8,209 bases of DNA from an uncultured Hyphomonadaceae bacterium (GTDB taxonomy: Bacteria; Pseudomonadota; Alphaproteobacteria; Caulobacterales; Hyphomonadaceae), in contig CALLCD010000258.1 in the NCBI GenBank assembly GCA_938049795.1, positions 1-8,209 on the forward strand, given 5' to 3'. Positions within the stretch are counted from its first letter, which is position 1. Every line of letters begins with the position of its first letter. The notes beneath the pieces are model-generated. The model searched no databases, was not told the DNA's origin, and was given only the letters and a program-made list of their open reading frames with translations. The position numbers and the translations under genes were made by a program. Below, in pieces: positions 1 through 5,783 of this stretch.

Positions 1-1
1 A

Positions 2-541
2 GGGCTCCTCGCCACACCGCTCAGAGACAGGTTCGGCATCCCCCTCCGCCTGCAATTCTATACGCCTACAGAGCTTTCCCGCATCACCCTCGCCGCTGGC
101 ATCAAGCTCGGCGCAGACATCACCGCCGACGGCGCACACGAGATTGCCCGCCGCGCGCGTGGAACCCCGCGCATCGCCATCCGCCTGATGCGCCGTGTAC
201 GGGACTTTGCCGAAGCCGAAAATTCCCCCATCGACAAAGCCGCCGCCCAACGCGCCCTCGCACGCCTCGAAGTGGACGAAGATGGCCTTGACGCACTCGA
301 CCGGCGCTATCTTGACGCGCTTGTGCGCACTTATGCAGGCGGGCCGGTCGGCGTGGAAACCCTCGCCGCCGCCCTCTCCGAAGCGCGCGATGCGGTCGAA
401 GAAGTCATCGAACCCTATCTGATGCAAAAGGGCTATGTCGCCCGCACCCCACGCGGCCGCGTCGCCGCCCCCCTCGCCTATGAACGCCTGGGGTTACCCA
501 TCCCCGGCGGCGCACAAAACGGTCTGTTCACGGAAGACTAA
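2..541 (+). CDS. ruvB: Holliday junction branch-migration ATPase RuvB, C-terminal part (5' truncated by window edge)
   Basis: RuvB is the hexameric AAA+ motor that, with RuvA, drives Holliday-junction branch migration before RuvC cleavage in the cytoplasm. The frame is open from base 2 and encodes 179 residues, roughly the C-terminal half of a protein usually about 340 residues long. It starts just inside the conserved stretch that ends PLRDRFGI, which carries the arginine finger. Next come the sensor-2 segment ARRARGTPRIAIRLMRRVRD (about residues 50-69) and the winged-helix DNA-binding domain, with GGPVGVETLAAAL, EPYLMQKGYVARTPRGR and AYERLGLP. Walker A and B lie outside the window. The match to RuvB is continuous and needs no frameshift. 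The TAA stop overlaps the stop of the convergent membrane-protein gene by 4 bases, so no intergenic terminator fits between them. Codon use is C-ending (GCC, CTC). Identity is near certain. Confidence 0.97.
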   Translation, partial: GLLATPLRDRFGIPLRLQFYTPTELSRITLAAGIKLGADITADGAHEIARRARGTPRIAIRLMRRVRDFAEAENSPIDKAAAQRALARLEVDEDGLDALDRRYLDALVRTYAGGPVGVETLAAALSEARDAVEEVIEPYLMQKGYVARTPRGRVAAPLAYERLGLPIPGGAQNGLFTED

Positions 542-936
542 CGCGCACCATTCAGCGCAGCCCCGCGACCATTTGCCAACGCAGCAGACGCCATCAGCAA
601 GCCCCCGCTCAAGCCGAGACAGATAGCCCCGATAAACGGCCCCACCACTTGCGCCAGCAGGCCTGCGTCGACCAGCAAGGACAGGCCCAGAATCCCCAAT
701 ACGATCCGCGCACGCCCGTCTGGCTGCCCAGCCAACACGGCGGCGACACACCCAAAGGCAAGCCAATGCCCCGAGGCAAAGAGCCATAAGGGCGCTAGCA
801 ATTTCGCAAAAAACGGCTCGGCGACCTCTTGCGCACCAGCCACCGCCAGCGGCAATCCCGTCGCATGCAGCCCAGCCGTCAGCACCAACACACCCGCGCC
901 AAGCCAGCCCAGAATGCGTGCGCCCGTCCGCTTCAT
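538..936 (-). CDS. Small four-helix integral membrane protein, last gene of padR operon
   Basis: This 132-residue protein is not one I can assign to a named family. It is very hydrophobic, with four probable membrane helices at about residues 8-28, 46-68, 78-97 and 99-119. Histidines sit at positions 24 (GLHATG) and 57 (SGHWLAF) within helices 1 and 2. There is no cleavable signal, and the short basic N-terminus (MKRTGAR) suggests a cytoplasmic start. The ATG overlaps the stop of the upstream 198-aa gene in an ATGA junction, which points to translational coupling and one transcript with padR. It resembles the many 120-130-residue four-helix DUF proteins of Alphaproteobacteria, but that is only a resemblance of architecture. 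Its stop overlaps the ruvB stop on the other strand. The ORF is probably a real gene because of the operon geometry and the G-ending codon use shared with its neighbours. Confidence 0.8.
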   Translation of the reverse strand: MKRTGARILGWLGAGVLVLTAGLHATGLPLAVAGAQEVAEPFFAKLLAPLWLFASGHWLAFGCVAAVLAGQPDGRARIVLGILGLSLLVDAGLLAQVVGPFIGAICLGLSGGLLMASAALANGRGAALNGAR

Positions 937-1529
937 ATCACCACCCGCGCGCCACGCCTCTCAAACCAGACCAGAGCGCCAAGCCCCAGCAAAGCAAAAC
1001 TCCAGATAAAATAATCCTCTCCGACCAGCGCCATCAGCCAGAAAGCCGGCTCGGCGCGTGTTATAATCGCCGCGATATAAATCGCCCCATTGATCAGCAG
1101 TGCACAGACAAATCCCGTCGCCATAAGCCGGACCCGCCCCAGCAACAGACCAAGACCAGCCGCCCCATATCCAAGCCCCGCAATCACCGCACACCAGGCC
1201 AGCCAGTCAAGCTCCGCATCAAGACGCCCATCGCCCGTTATACGCATCAACCAGATCGCCAGATACAGCTTCACCCCCGCCCATCCGGCCACACACACCG
1301 CGAGCCCGCGCCGCGCCAACACGGGTGCACCATAGACACGCAACACCGCCGCCCAGCATCCGATTGCAAACCAGAGCGCCGCCCAGTCATCCTCAATGGC
1401 CTCCACTTCCACCGCCATCGCCAGCCGCCACGCCGCGCCTTCCTCTGCCCCCGCACGCGGCGGAGCCTTCAGCAAACGCAAGACGATGCCGCCCGCCAGC
1501 CGCCGGACAAAAGACACCCGCGCGCTCAT
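933..1529 (-). CDS. PadR-linked multi-helix membrane protein of unknown function
   Basis: The protein has 198 residues. The basic N-terminal part (about 1-48) is predicted cytoplasmic. It contains AAWRLAMAVEVEAIEDDWAA followed by LWFAIGC (residues 32-58), a pattern of W..AM..E...I.D...L.FA.GC. From memory of the families, similar segments occur in small membrane proteins and in the prefix regions of permeases encoded next to padR genes; I could not test this. About four to five hydrophobic segments follow (roughly 50-66, 73-95, 107-130, 135-156, 170-190), ending in a basic tail (ERRGARVVI). The ATG overlaps the padR stop (ATGA, 1526-1529). No Shine-Dalgarno is visible ahead of it, so translation probably depends on coupling to padR. 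Its own stop overlaps the start of the 132-aa gene in the same way. A role as the membrane target or partner controlled by PadR is inferred from context only. Confidence 0.85.
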   Translation of the reverse strand: MSARVSFVRRLAGGIVLRLLKAPPRAGAEEGAAWRLAMAVEVEAIEDDWAALWFAIGCWAAVLRVYGAPVLARRGLAVCVAGWAGVKLYLAIWLMRITGDGRLDAELDWLAWCAVIAGLGYGAAGLGLLLGRVRLMATGFVCALLINGAIYIAAIITRAEPAFWLMALVGEDYFIWSFALLGLGALVWFERRGARVVI

Positions 1530-1849
1530 GTCGGCACCGCACGGGGCTTGGCAGGCGCGACGCTCTTTGCTGCCTGTTCCGCCTCAGCCGCTTGCGCCTC
1601 GGCCAAGGCCCGCCCACTCGCCGAGAGCTGATAGACATGTCGCGGCGGCCGCCCGGGCTGCGACGGCTCACGCCATTCGGACACAAGCAACCCCTGTTCC
1701 TTCAGCCGCATCAGGATCGGATAAAGCGTGCCGGATTTGAGCCCCGTCTCCCCCGAAAGGTCATAACCATGCCACCAAGTGTCAGGCGTTGCGAGCAGCG
1801 TGGCCAGCAAACCCCGCGTCTGCGGCGAAGCGTTCGGGCGTCTCGGCAT
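1526..1849 (-). CDS. PadR-family transcriptional repressor (one-domain)
   Basis: This 107-residue protein fits the PadR winged-helix family, whose members are dimeric repressors that often control their own operon and nearby membrane or efflux genes. Visible signatures are RGLLATLLATPDTWWHGYDL (12-31), the recognition-helix motif SGTLYPILMRLKEQGLL (39-55) and the wing GRPPRHVYQLSASG (66-79). An Ala/Glu-rich tail (about 80-107) replaces the long C-terminal dimerisation domain of classic PadR, making this the short subfamily. The ATG at 1849 has a strong Shine-Dalgarno, GGAGG at 1861-1857 with 7-nt spacing. A TATAAT box and a 24-bp palindrome lie just upstream, which points to autoregulation. 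Its stop overlaps the start of the next gene (ATGA), so padR leads a three-gene operon. The inducing signal cannot be read from the sequence. Confidence 0.93.
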   Translation of the reverse strand: MPRRPNASPQTRGLLATLLATPDTWWHGYDLSGETGLKSGTLYPILMRLKEQGLLVSEWREPSQPGRPPRHVYQLSASGRALAEAQAAEAEQAAKSVAPAKPRAVPT

Positions 1850-1867
1850 AGATCATCCTCCAGACAG

Positions 1868-1873
1868 ATTATA
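1868..1873 (-). promoter_or_regulatory. Probable -10 box of the padR operon promoter
   Basis: On the minus strand this hexamer reads TATAAT, an exact match to the sigma-70 -10 consensus, 18 bases upstream of the padR start codon. With a 17-bp spacer the -35 position would fall on AAAGTC (1896-1891), a poor match to TTGACA. The spacer and the -35 position would both lie inside the 24-bp palindrome, so a bound repressor would block polymerase directly. A start point at about 1861 would fall on the ribosome-binding site, so the transcript would be near-leaderless or the real start lies elsewhere. Confidence 0.5.
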
Positions 1874-1897
1874 GAAAGTCTATATATATGGACTTTC
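1874..1897. promoter_or_regulatory. Palindromic operator, probable PadR binding site
   Basis: The arms GAAAGTC (1874-1880) and GACTTTC (1891-1897) are exact reverse complements. The centre, T-ATATATAT-G, is itself palindromic apart from one unmatched pair at 1881/1890, so 22 of 24 bases fit a single dyad. The site abuts the TATAAT box of padR and lies between padR and the divergent transporter gene. PadR proteins bind AT-rich dyads of about this size, so autorepression is the likely role. Control of the divergent transporter is possible but less certain. Confidence 0.72.
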
Positions 1898-1998
1898 ATA
1901 AATCCGCAAGCCCGCGCATCACGAAAATACGTCAGGCCCTCGCCCGCCCAAGCCGCCAACTTGCCCTGCCCCAAAGGCAAGCGCCTAACACGTGGCCA

Positions 1999-2868
1999 AT
2001 GCTCAGCCCCGCCCTTCTCGCCATCACCCTCGGCCTGTTTTCCGCCGTCACCGTCGCGCTCGCCAATTTCTCGACCAAAGTCGGCGGCGACGTGTTGACC
2101 GCGCGCATGGTCCTGTCCATCGGCATGGCGCTTTGCGTGCTGCCCTTCCTGCCTTTTGTCCCAGCCCCGCCGCTGGCGCTCTGGCCCAGCCTGATCTTCG
2201 CCATTGCCGTCCACTGGGTCTATCAGACCGGCCTCGTCCGCGCACTCCATCGCGGCGACCTCTCCCGCATTTTCCCGATCATGCGCGGCAGTGCACCCAT
2301 CCTTGTCGCCATCCTCGCCGGCCCCGTCCTCGGCCAGACGCTTAGCCCGCTTGGCTGGCTCGGCCTCAGCGTGGCAAGCCTCGCCGTGATCAGCTTTGCC
2401 TGGCCAGAAGCGGCCACCCGCAGCGCCGCACAAATCCAGGCCGACCGCGCCGCCCTGTTGTGGGCCGGGGTCACCGCCCTCGGCATTGGCGCTTATTCGG
2501 TTGTCGATGCCAGCGTCATCCGGCAAATGCCCGCCCCATCCACCTTCATCGTCTACCTGTTCGCGCTCGACTGGATCGGCATCACACTTGTCACGCTTTA
2601 TATCCGGCGCGGGCGTGTCTGGCACCATGTCCGCCCCCAGCTCAAACCAGCCCTGCTCGGCAGCGTCGCCGGAACCCTCTCCTATGCCGCCGCCCTCTAC
2701 GCCTTCACCCTGACCGATGCCGCGATCGTCACCGCGCTGAGAGAAACGTCGGTCGTCTGGGCCGCGCTGATGGGCGCGCTCTGGCTCAAAGAGGGCTTTG
2801 GCAAACGCAGGATCATCGCCGCCTGCGTCCTCGTTTGCGGGCTGGGCCTGATGCAACTGGCCAGCTAA
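1999..2868 (+). CDS. EamA/DMT-superfamily inner-membrane transporter
   Basis: This 289-residue protein has about ten hydrophobic helices in two repeats (roughly 1-135 and 150-287), the fold and length of EamA (drug/metabolite transporter) permeases, which move small metabolites across the inner membrane. Family-like segments include RGDLSRIFPIMRGSAPILVA near the fourth helix of repeat 1. In repeat 2, TDAAIVTALRETSVVWAALM is followed by GALWLKEGFGKRR. The substrate cannot be predicted. I chose ATG 1999 (MLSPALLAITLG) because hydrophobic sequence begins at once. An in-frame ATG at 1888 would add 37 Arg/Pro-rich residues, but that codon lies inside the 24-bp palindrome. No convincing Shine-Dalgarno precedes 1999. 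The about 100-bp stretch from the palindrome to this start would be an untranslated leader or promoter. Codons are C-ending, like ruvB. Confidence 0.9.
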   Translation: MLSPALLAITLGLFSAVTVALANFSTKVGGDVLTARMVLSIGMALCVLPFLPFVPAPPLALWPSLIFAIAVHWVYQTGLVRALHRGDLSRIFPIMRGSAPILVAILAGPVLGQTLSPLGWLGLSVASLAVISFAWPEAATRSAAQIQADRAALLWAGVTALGIGAYSVVDASVIRQMPAPSTFIVYLFALDWIGITLVTLYIRRGRVWHHVRPQLKPALLGSVAGTLSYAAALYAFTLTDAAIVTALRETSVVWAALMGALWLKEGFGKRRIIAACVLVCGLGLMQLAS

Positions 2869-2941
2869 GCCGCCCTCGCCCGGCAATTCTGCATAGCTTT
2901 CATACATAAGCTGATGGCTCTGCGACAACTCCCGCCACCAA

Positions 2942-2963
2942 ACCCTGTCCAGCGCAACAGGGT
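2942..2963 (+). terminator. Weak hairpin downstream of the transporter gene
   Basis: ACCCTGT (2942-2948) and ACAGGGT (2957-2963) form a perfect 7-bp stem around an 8-nt loop, 73 bases after the transporter stop. The following bases, CCGAATATTTTA, contain a T-run but displaced from the stem. It may be a poor intrinsic terminator for the transporter. It could also be a protein-binding dyad. Confidence 0.3.
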
Positions 2964-2968
2964 CCGAA

Positions 2969-2984
2969 TATTTTACCGATATTA
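2969..2984 (+). repeat. Imperfect 16-bp direct repeat, copy 1
   Basis: TATTTTACCGATATTA here matches the copy at 3041-3056 at 13 of 16 positions, with TTACCGA identical in both. The copies are 72 bp apart start to start, in the gene-free stretch upstream of the UrcA-type gene. They may be paired binding sites for a regulator. No known box is recognised. Confidence 0.35.
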
Positions 2985-3040
2985 GCGGGAAAATAGCAAA
3001 AATATGTCCTATGCGGCCAAAACCAAACAAACACGTGACC

Positions 3041-3056
3041 TATATTACCGAAAATA
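3041..3056 (+). repeat. Imperfect 16-bp direct repeat, copy 2
   Basis: TATATTACCGAAAATA is the partner of the copy at 2969-2984. It ends 93 bases upstream of the UrcA-type start codon, a plausible promoter-proximal position. In GC-rich DNA a local AT-rich segment could produce such similarity by chance. Confidence 0.35.
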
Positions 3057-3060
3057 CAGC

Positions 3061-3106
3061 TTGTTGTTGCGCGCCGCTTGCGTCATACGCCGCCCCACAA
3101 CAACAA
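3061..3106 (+). repeat. 9-bp inverted repeat in the leader of the UrcA-type gene
   Basis: TTGTTGTTG (3061-3069) and CAACAACAA (3098-3106) are exact reverse complements separated by 28 bases. If transcription starts upstream, they could form a long-loop stem in the 5' leader, ending 43 bases before the start codon. The arms are simple trinucleotide runs, so chance is a real alternative. Confidence 0.3.
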
Positions 3107-3149
3107 AAAACATCCCTCCCGAAACCCAGAACCTACAAGGTCAAATCCA

Positions 3150-3434
3150 ATGATGAAATCCATTCTCTCCGCCACAGCGCTCGTTATGGCGCTCACCCCC
3201 GTCGCAGCCGCAGAAAGCCGCGAAGAATTTGAGGTCACGATTGCTTACAACGCAGCCGAACTGATCACAGAAGCCGGCACCGAAGCCGTAACCCGCTCAA
3301 TCCGCGAACAGGCCCGCGACGCTTGCCGGGTCGAACTGAGCGGCTCGCGCGTCCAGCGCGTCGATGAAACCTGCGTCGCAGATCTTGTCGAAGCGGCCCT
3401 CGAAGAAATTACCGAACAGTCAGCCAACGGCTAA
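3150..3434 (+). CDS. UrcA-family small secreted protein
   Basis: The predicted protein is 94 residues. A signal peptide is clear: MMKSILSATALVMALTPVAAA, with cleavage likely after AAA at residue 21. The mature part is a short acidic domain, FEVTIAYNAAELITEAGTEA then VTRSIREQARDAC, with cysteines at 59 and 75 that probably form a disulfide in the periplasm. This pattern (V.Y...L.T..G......RI...A...C, then a second C near the end) matches the UrcA family, periplasmic proteins of Alpha- and Gammaproteobacteria named after uranium responsiveness; their molecular function is unknown. I chose the ATG at 3150 because it starts the signal peptide and has an AAGG (3137-3140) 9 bases upstream. An earlier in-frame ATG at 3078 adds 24 hydrophilic residues that would bury the signal. 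It is a single-gene unit ending at the strong terminator at 3522. Confidence 0.72.
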   Translation: MMKSILSATALVMALTPVAAAESREEFEVTIAYNAAELITEAGTEAVTRSIREQARDACRVELSGSRVQRVDETCVADLVEAALEEITEQSANG

Positions 3435-3521
3435 CCCACCAGAAAAAGCCAAAGACGGGCCCTCCCTCCTTTCAACCCGCTTTGGCATGCGCCGCTCCGT
3501 CACCCCGGATCGGCGCAAAAT

Positions 3522-3557
3522 AAAGGCCACTCCCCATAAGATCGGGAGTGGCCTTTT
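3522..3557. terminator. Strong bidirectional intrinsic terminator between the UrcA-type gene and ald
   Basis: AAAGGCCACTCCC (3522-3534) pairs perfectly with GGGAGTGGCCTTT (3544-3556) around a 9-nt loop, giving a 13-bp stem. On the plus strand it ends in TTTT, 3' of the UrcA-type gene. On the minus strand the stem is followed by TTTATTTT, 3' of ald, whose stop is 36 bases away. It therefore serves both convergent genes. Confidence 0.92.
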
Positions 3558-3592
3558 CAATTCCGCTTCAGGTCCAAGCTGAAACCCGCCCC

Positions 3593-4708
3593 TCAACCCA
3601 CAAGCCACTCCGGCCGCGCAAACGGCATATCAAGATCGCGCGCCACTTGCTCATGCGTAATCTGCCCACCTGCCACGGTCAGCCCTTCACGCAAATGCGG
3701 GTCCGCGTTCAGGGCCGCATGTGTCCCCTGTCCGGCAATCTTCATCACAAAGGGCAGCGTCGCATTGTTCAGCGCATAAGTGCTCGTGCGCGGCACGGCG
3801 CCGGGCATATTCGCCACGCAATAATGCAGAATGCCATCAACCTCATAGATCGGATCTTCATGCGTGGTCGGGCGCGAGGTCTCAAAACACCCGCCCTGAT
3901 CAATCGCAATGTCAACCAGCACCGCCCCGGGCTTCATCCGCCCGAGCATCTCGCGCGACACCAGCTTGGGCGCCGTCGCCCCGGGGATCAGCACCGCCCC
4001 GATCACAAGATCCGCCTCAACCACCGCCGCATCAAGGCTCGTCCGCGTCGAATACATCGTCCGCACCAGCCCGTTAAACTGCGCATCAAGTTCGGCGAGC
4101 CGCCCATTGTTTCGGTCAAACACAGTCACATCCGCCCGCATGCCAACGGCAATCTCCGCCGCATTCGTCCCCGATACACCGCCGCCAATGATCACGACTT
4201 TCGCCGGCGCAACCCCGGGCACCCCGCCGAGCAACACGCCGCGTCCACGCTTGGTCCGCATCAAGGCCCACGCCGCAACCTGCATCGACATCCGTCCGGC
4301 CACTTGGCTCATCGGCGTCAACAGCGGCAACCGCCCCTCGCGGTCCGTCACAGTCTCATACGCAATCGCCGTACAACCCGACCCGACCAGCCCCTTGGCC
4401 TGAACCATATCGGCGGCCAGATGCAGATAGGTGAACAGCGTGTGGTCTTTGGTCAGCCGCGCCGTTTCTTCAGGCTGGGGCTCTTTGACTTTAACAATCA
4501 GCTCGCCCGCTTTGAACACCGCATCCGCATCGGGCAAAATCTCCGCGCCAACGCCAAGATAGTCGTCATCCGCAAATCCCGACCCCTGCCCCGCACCCGC
4601 CTGAACCGAGACCGTGTGCCCCGCCCGCACAAGCTCGCCAACGCTTTCCGGCGTCAGACCGACACGCGATTCCTGTTTCTTGATCTCCGAAGGTACACCA
4701 ATGCGCAT
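3593..4708 (-). CDS. ald: Alanine dehydrogenase
   Basis: Ald is a cytoplasmic NAD-dependent enzyme that interconverts L-alanine and pyruvate plus ammonia. It is used to grow on alanine or, in reverse, to assimilate ammonium. The 371-residue length is that of the family. It begins MRIGVPSEIKKQESR, and the key residues fall at the standard numbering: Arg15 and Lys75 (substrate carboxylate/carbonyl), His96, the Rossmann motif GGGVSG at 175-180, Asp198 at the end of the second strand (ribose of NAD) and catalytic Asp270 in VDIAIDQGG. Nothing essential is missing. ATG 4708 has an AGGAG at 4719-4715 with 6-nt spacing. A promoter-like pair lies just upstream, and the porin terminator separates it from the next upstream gene, so it is probably transcribed alone. 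No linked Lrp/AldR-type regulator is present in the window. Confidence 0.97.
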   Translation of the reverse strand: MRIGVPSEIKKQESRVGLTPESVGELVRAGHTVSVQAGAGQGSGFADDDYLGVGAEILPDADAVFKAGELIVKVKEPQPEETARLTKDHTLFTYLHLAADMVQAKGLVGSGCTAIAYETVTDREGRLPLLTPMSQVAGRMSMQVAAWALMRTKRGRGVLLGGVPGVAPAKVVIIGGGVSGTNAAEIAVGMRADVTVFDRNNGRLAELDAQFNGLVRTMYSTRTSLDAAVVEADLVIGAVLIPGATAPKLVSREMLGRMKPGAVLVDIAIDQGGCFETSRPTTHEDPIYEVDGILHYCVANMPGAVPRTSTYALNNATLPFVMKIAGQGTHAALNADPHLREGLTVAGGQITHEQVARDLDMPFARPEWLVG

Positions 4709-4734
4709 AAATCTCTCCTGTGGGGCAATTCGTG

Positions 4735-4764
4735 CTTATACCCCCGCAAACTCACGCCGGACAA
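4735..4764 (-). promoter_or_regulatory. Candidate sigma-70 promoter of ald
   Basis: On the minus strand TTGTCC (4764-4759) and TATAAG (4740-4735) are separated by 18 bp, each within two changes of the consensus hexamers. The start would fall near 4728, leaving a leader of about 20 nt that just holds the AGGAG ribosome-binding site. Position right after the porin terminator supports it. It is a motif match only. Confidence 0.45.
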
Positions 4765-4796
4765 TGCCAAACCCGCAAACCGCGAAAAAACACCAT

Positions 4797-4830
4797 AAAA
4801 AAACCCGACCTGCGGGGGAAGCAGGCCGGG
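4797..4830 (-). terminator. Intrinsic terminator of the porin gene
   Basis: On the minus strand CCCGGCCTGC (4830-4821), a 7-nt loop and GCAGGTCGGG (4813-4804) form a 10-bp stem with one G-U pair, followed by seven T (4803-4797). This is a classic rho-independent terminator, 47 bases after the porin stop, and it insulates ald from porin transcription. Confidence 0.92.
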
Positions 4831-4837
4831 CCTCTTT

Positions 4838-4866
4838 CTGTCCGGCAAGGGAGGCATGCCGGACAG
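4838..4866 (-). other. Second stem-loop between the porin stop and its terminator
   Basis: CTGTCCGGC (4838-4846) and GCCGGACAG (4858-4866) form a perfect 9-bp stem with an 11-nt loop, 10 bases after the porin stop codon. No T-tract follows in either direction, so by itself it is not a terminator. In the porin mRNA it would stack ahead of the true terminator and could protect the 3' end. Confidence 0.55.
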
Positions 4867-4876
4867 GTTCTACAGT

Positions 4877-5761
4877 TTAGAAGCTCTTGGAGATCGTAAA
4901 CACGCCGGTCGAGCCATTCCCCGCCAGAGAGAACGTGTCGATAAACCGCGCATCAAAATCAATCCCGAACCAGGTCGCCGTCACCCCGACACCAAAGTCC
5001 CAATAATCCTCGCCAAAGCCTTCGCCACCGGAAATGTCATTGTCGAGGAAAGCGAGATAGCCAATCGACGTGCTGAACGAAAGCGATGTCTCGCTGCCCG
5101 CAAGCTCGAAACTGTTGCCCAGAGGAAAGCTCAAAGACGCGCTCGGGATCAGAACATCACCCGTCTCGAAATAATAGTCCGGCGAATAGGTCAGATTGAA
5201 CCCGACCTCCGCCGGCCCGACCGGATAAGACCCGCCCGCTTTCAGCTCGATATAATTCTGGTCCTGAAAATCAACCAACACATCGCCCGCCGCAACGCCA
5301 AGCGCATCGGCCAGCACTTGCTGATCGGGCGACAAAGCGGTCGGCACAATAACATCATCCTCGCCCTGCGGCGCGTTCGGATAGAGATAATAAGTAAACC
5401 CGAAATCCAGCCCCAGATCGCCAAAGCTCGGCGTGTAACCGAAATAGAAATCAATCTCCGTAGACGAACCATCCGAGATCTGCTCACCCGTGAACGGATT
5501 ATCGAGATCATCATTGAAATCCACCGTCGAGCCCCAAGTGCCGACATAGAACAGATCACTCGCCCAATCGAACCCGCCCTGAATGGCCGCATCCGCTGAA
5601 CTTTGCGAGATACCGCGGAACGTATAGTCCGTTGTAACCGCGATATTGGCCGAGAAATTACCGCCGAGGAAATGCGGCTCCGCATCATCCTGCGCAATCG
5701 CCAATGGCGTCGCGGCAATCATCAATGCGCCCAGCGCAACACTTTTGAATTTCGAAAACAT
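4877..5761 (-). CDS. TorF/Gcw_chp-family putative outer-membrane porin
   Basis: This 294-residue outer-membrane beta-barrel protein begins with a signal peptide, MFSKFKSVALGALMIAATPL then AIA-Q, with cleavage likely after residue 23. The mature N-terminus has the family signature ANIAVTTDYTFRGISQSS followed by AAIQGGFDW and FYVGTWGSTVDF, typical of the Gcw_chp (TIGR02001/TorF) group. Alternating hydrophobic/aromatic strands run to the C-terminal phenylalanine (TISKSF) expected of a BAM-inserted barrel. Family members are thought to act in small-solute passage; the substrate here is unknown. I chose ATG 5761 over an in-frame GTG at 5788 because it begins the signal peptide directly and has GAGGG 9 bases upstream. 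It has its own terminator, and a 175-bp gap separates it from the SDR gene upstream, so it is probably monocistronic. An inverted repeat lies just upstream. Confidence 0.9.
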   Translation of the reverse strand: MFSKFKSVALGALMIAATPLAIAQDDAEPHFLGGNFSANIAVTTDYTFRGISQSSADAAIQGGFDWASDLFYVGTWGSTVDFNDDLDNPFTGEQISDGSSTEIDFYFGYTPSFGDLGLDFGFTYYLYPNAPQGEDDVIVPTALSPDQQVLADALGVAAGDVLVDFQDQNYIELKAGGSYPVGPAEVGFNLTYSPDYYFETGDVLIPSASLSFPLGNSFELAGSETSLSFSTSIGYLAFLDNDISGGEGFGEDYWDFGVGVTATWFGIDFDARFIDTFSLAGNGSTGVFTISKSF

Positions 5762-5783
5762 GGCTCTATACCCTCTTATTACA

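Noticed and set aside
918..2098. Long plus-strand frames opposite the padR operon (237 and 257 codons)
   Set aside because: Low-complexity Arg/Pro/Ser/Ala-rich translations; the minus-strand frames give a real PadR and coherent membrane helices.
2910..2935. AGCTT...AAGCT inverted repeat after the transporter as a terminator
   Set aside because: Only a 5-bp stem with an AT-rich loop and no T-tract; the hairpin at 2942-2963 is a slightly better candidate.
1711..3030. A 439-codon open frame on the minus strand, opposite the transporter gene
   Set aside because: It is rich in Gly, Asp, Glu and Arg with no recognisable domain, runs across padR and the palindrome, and lies antisense to a clear EamA permease. 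It is an ordinary long shadow frame of GC-rich DNA.
4742..4766. Possible sigma-54 promoter upstream of ald (TGGCAT...GGC on the minus strand)
   Set aside because: The GG-to-GC spacing is 9 instead of the required 10 bases and the -12 element lacks TTGC. A sigma-70 pair fits better.
3548..4798. A 416-codon open frame on the plus strand opposite ald
   Set aside because: Arg/His/Pro-rich composition without any domain, and fully antisense to an intact ald with all catalytic residues.
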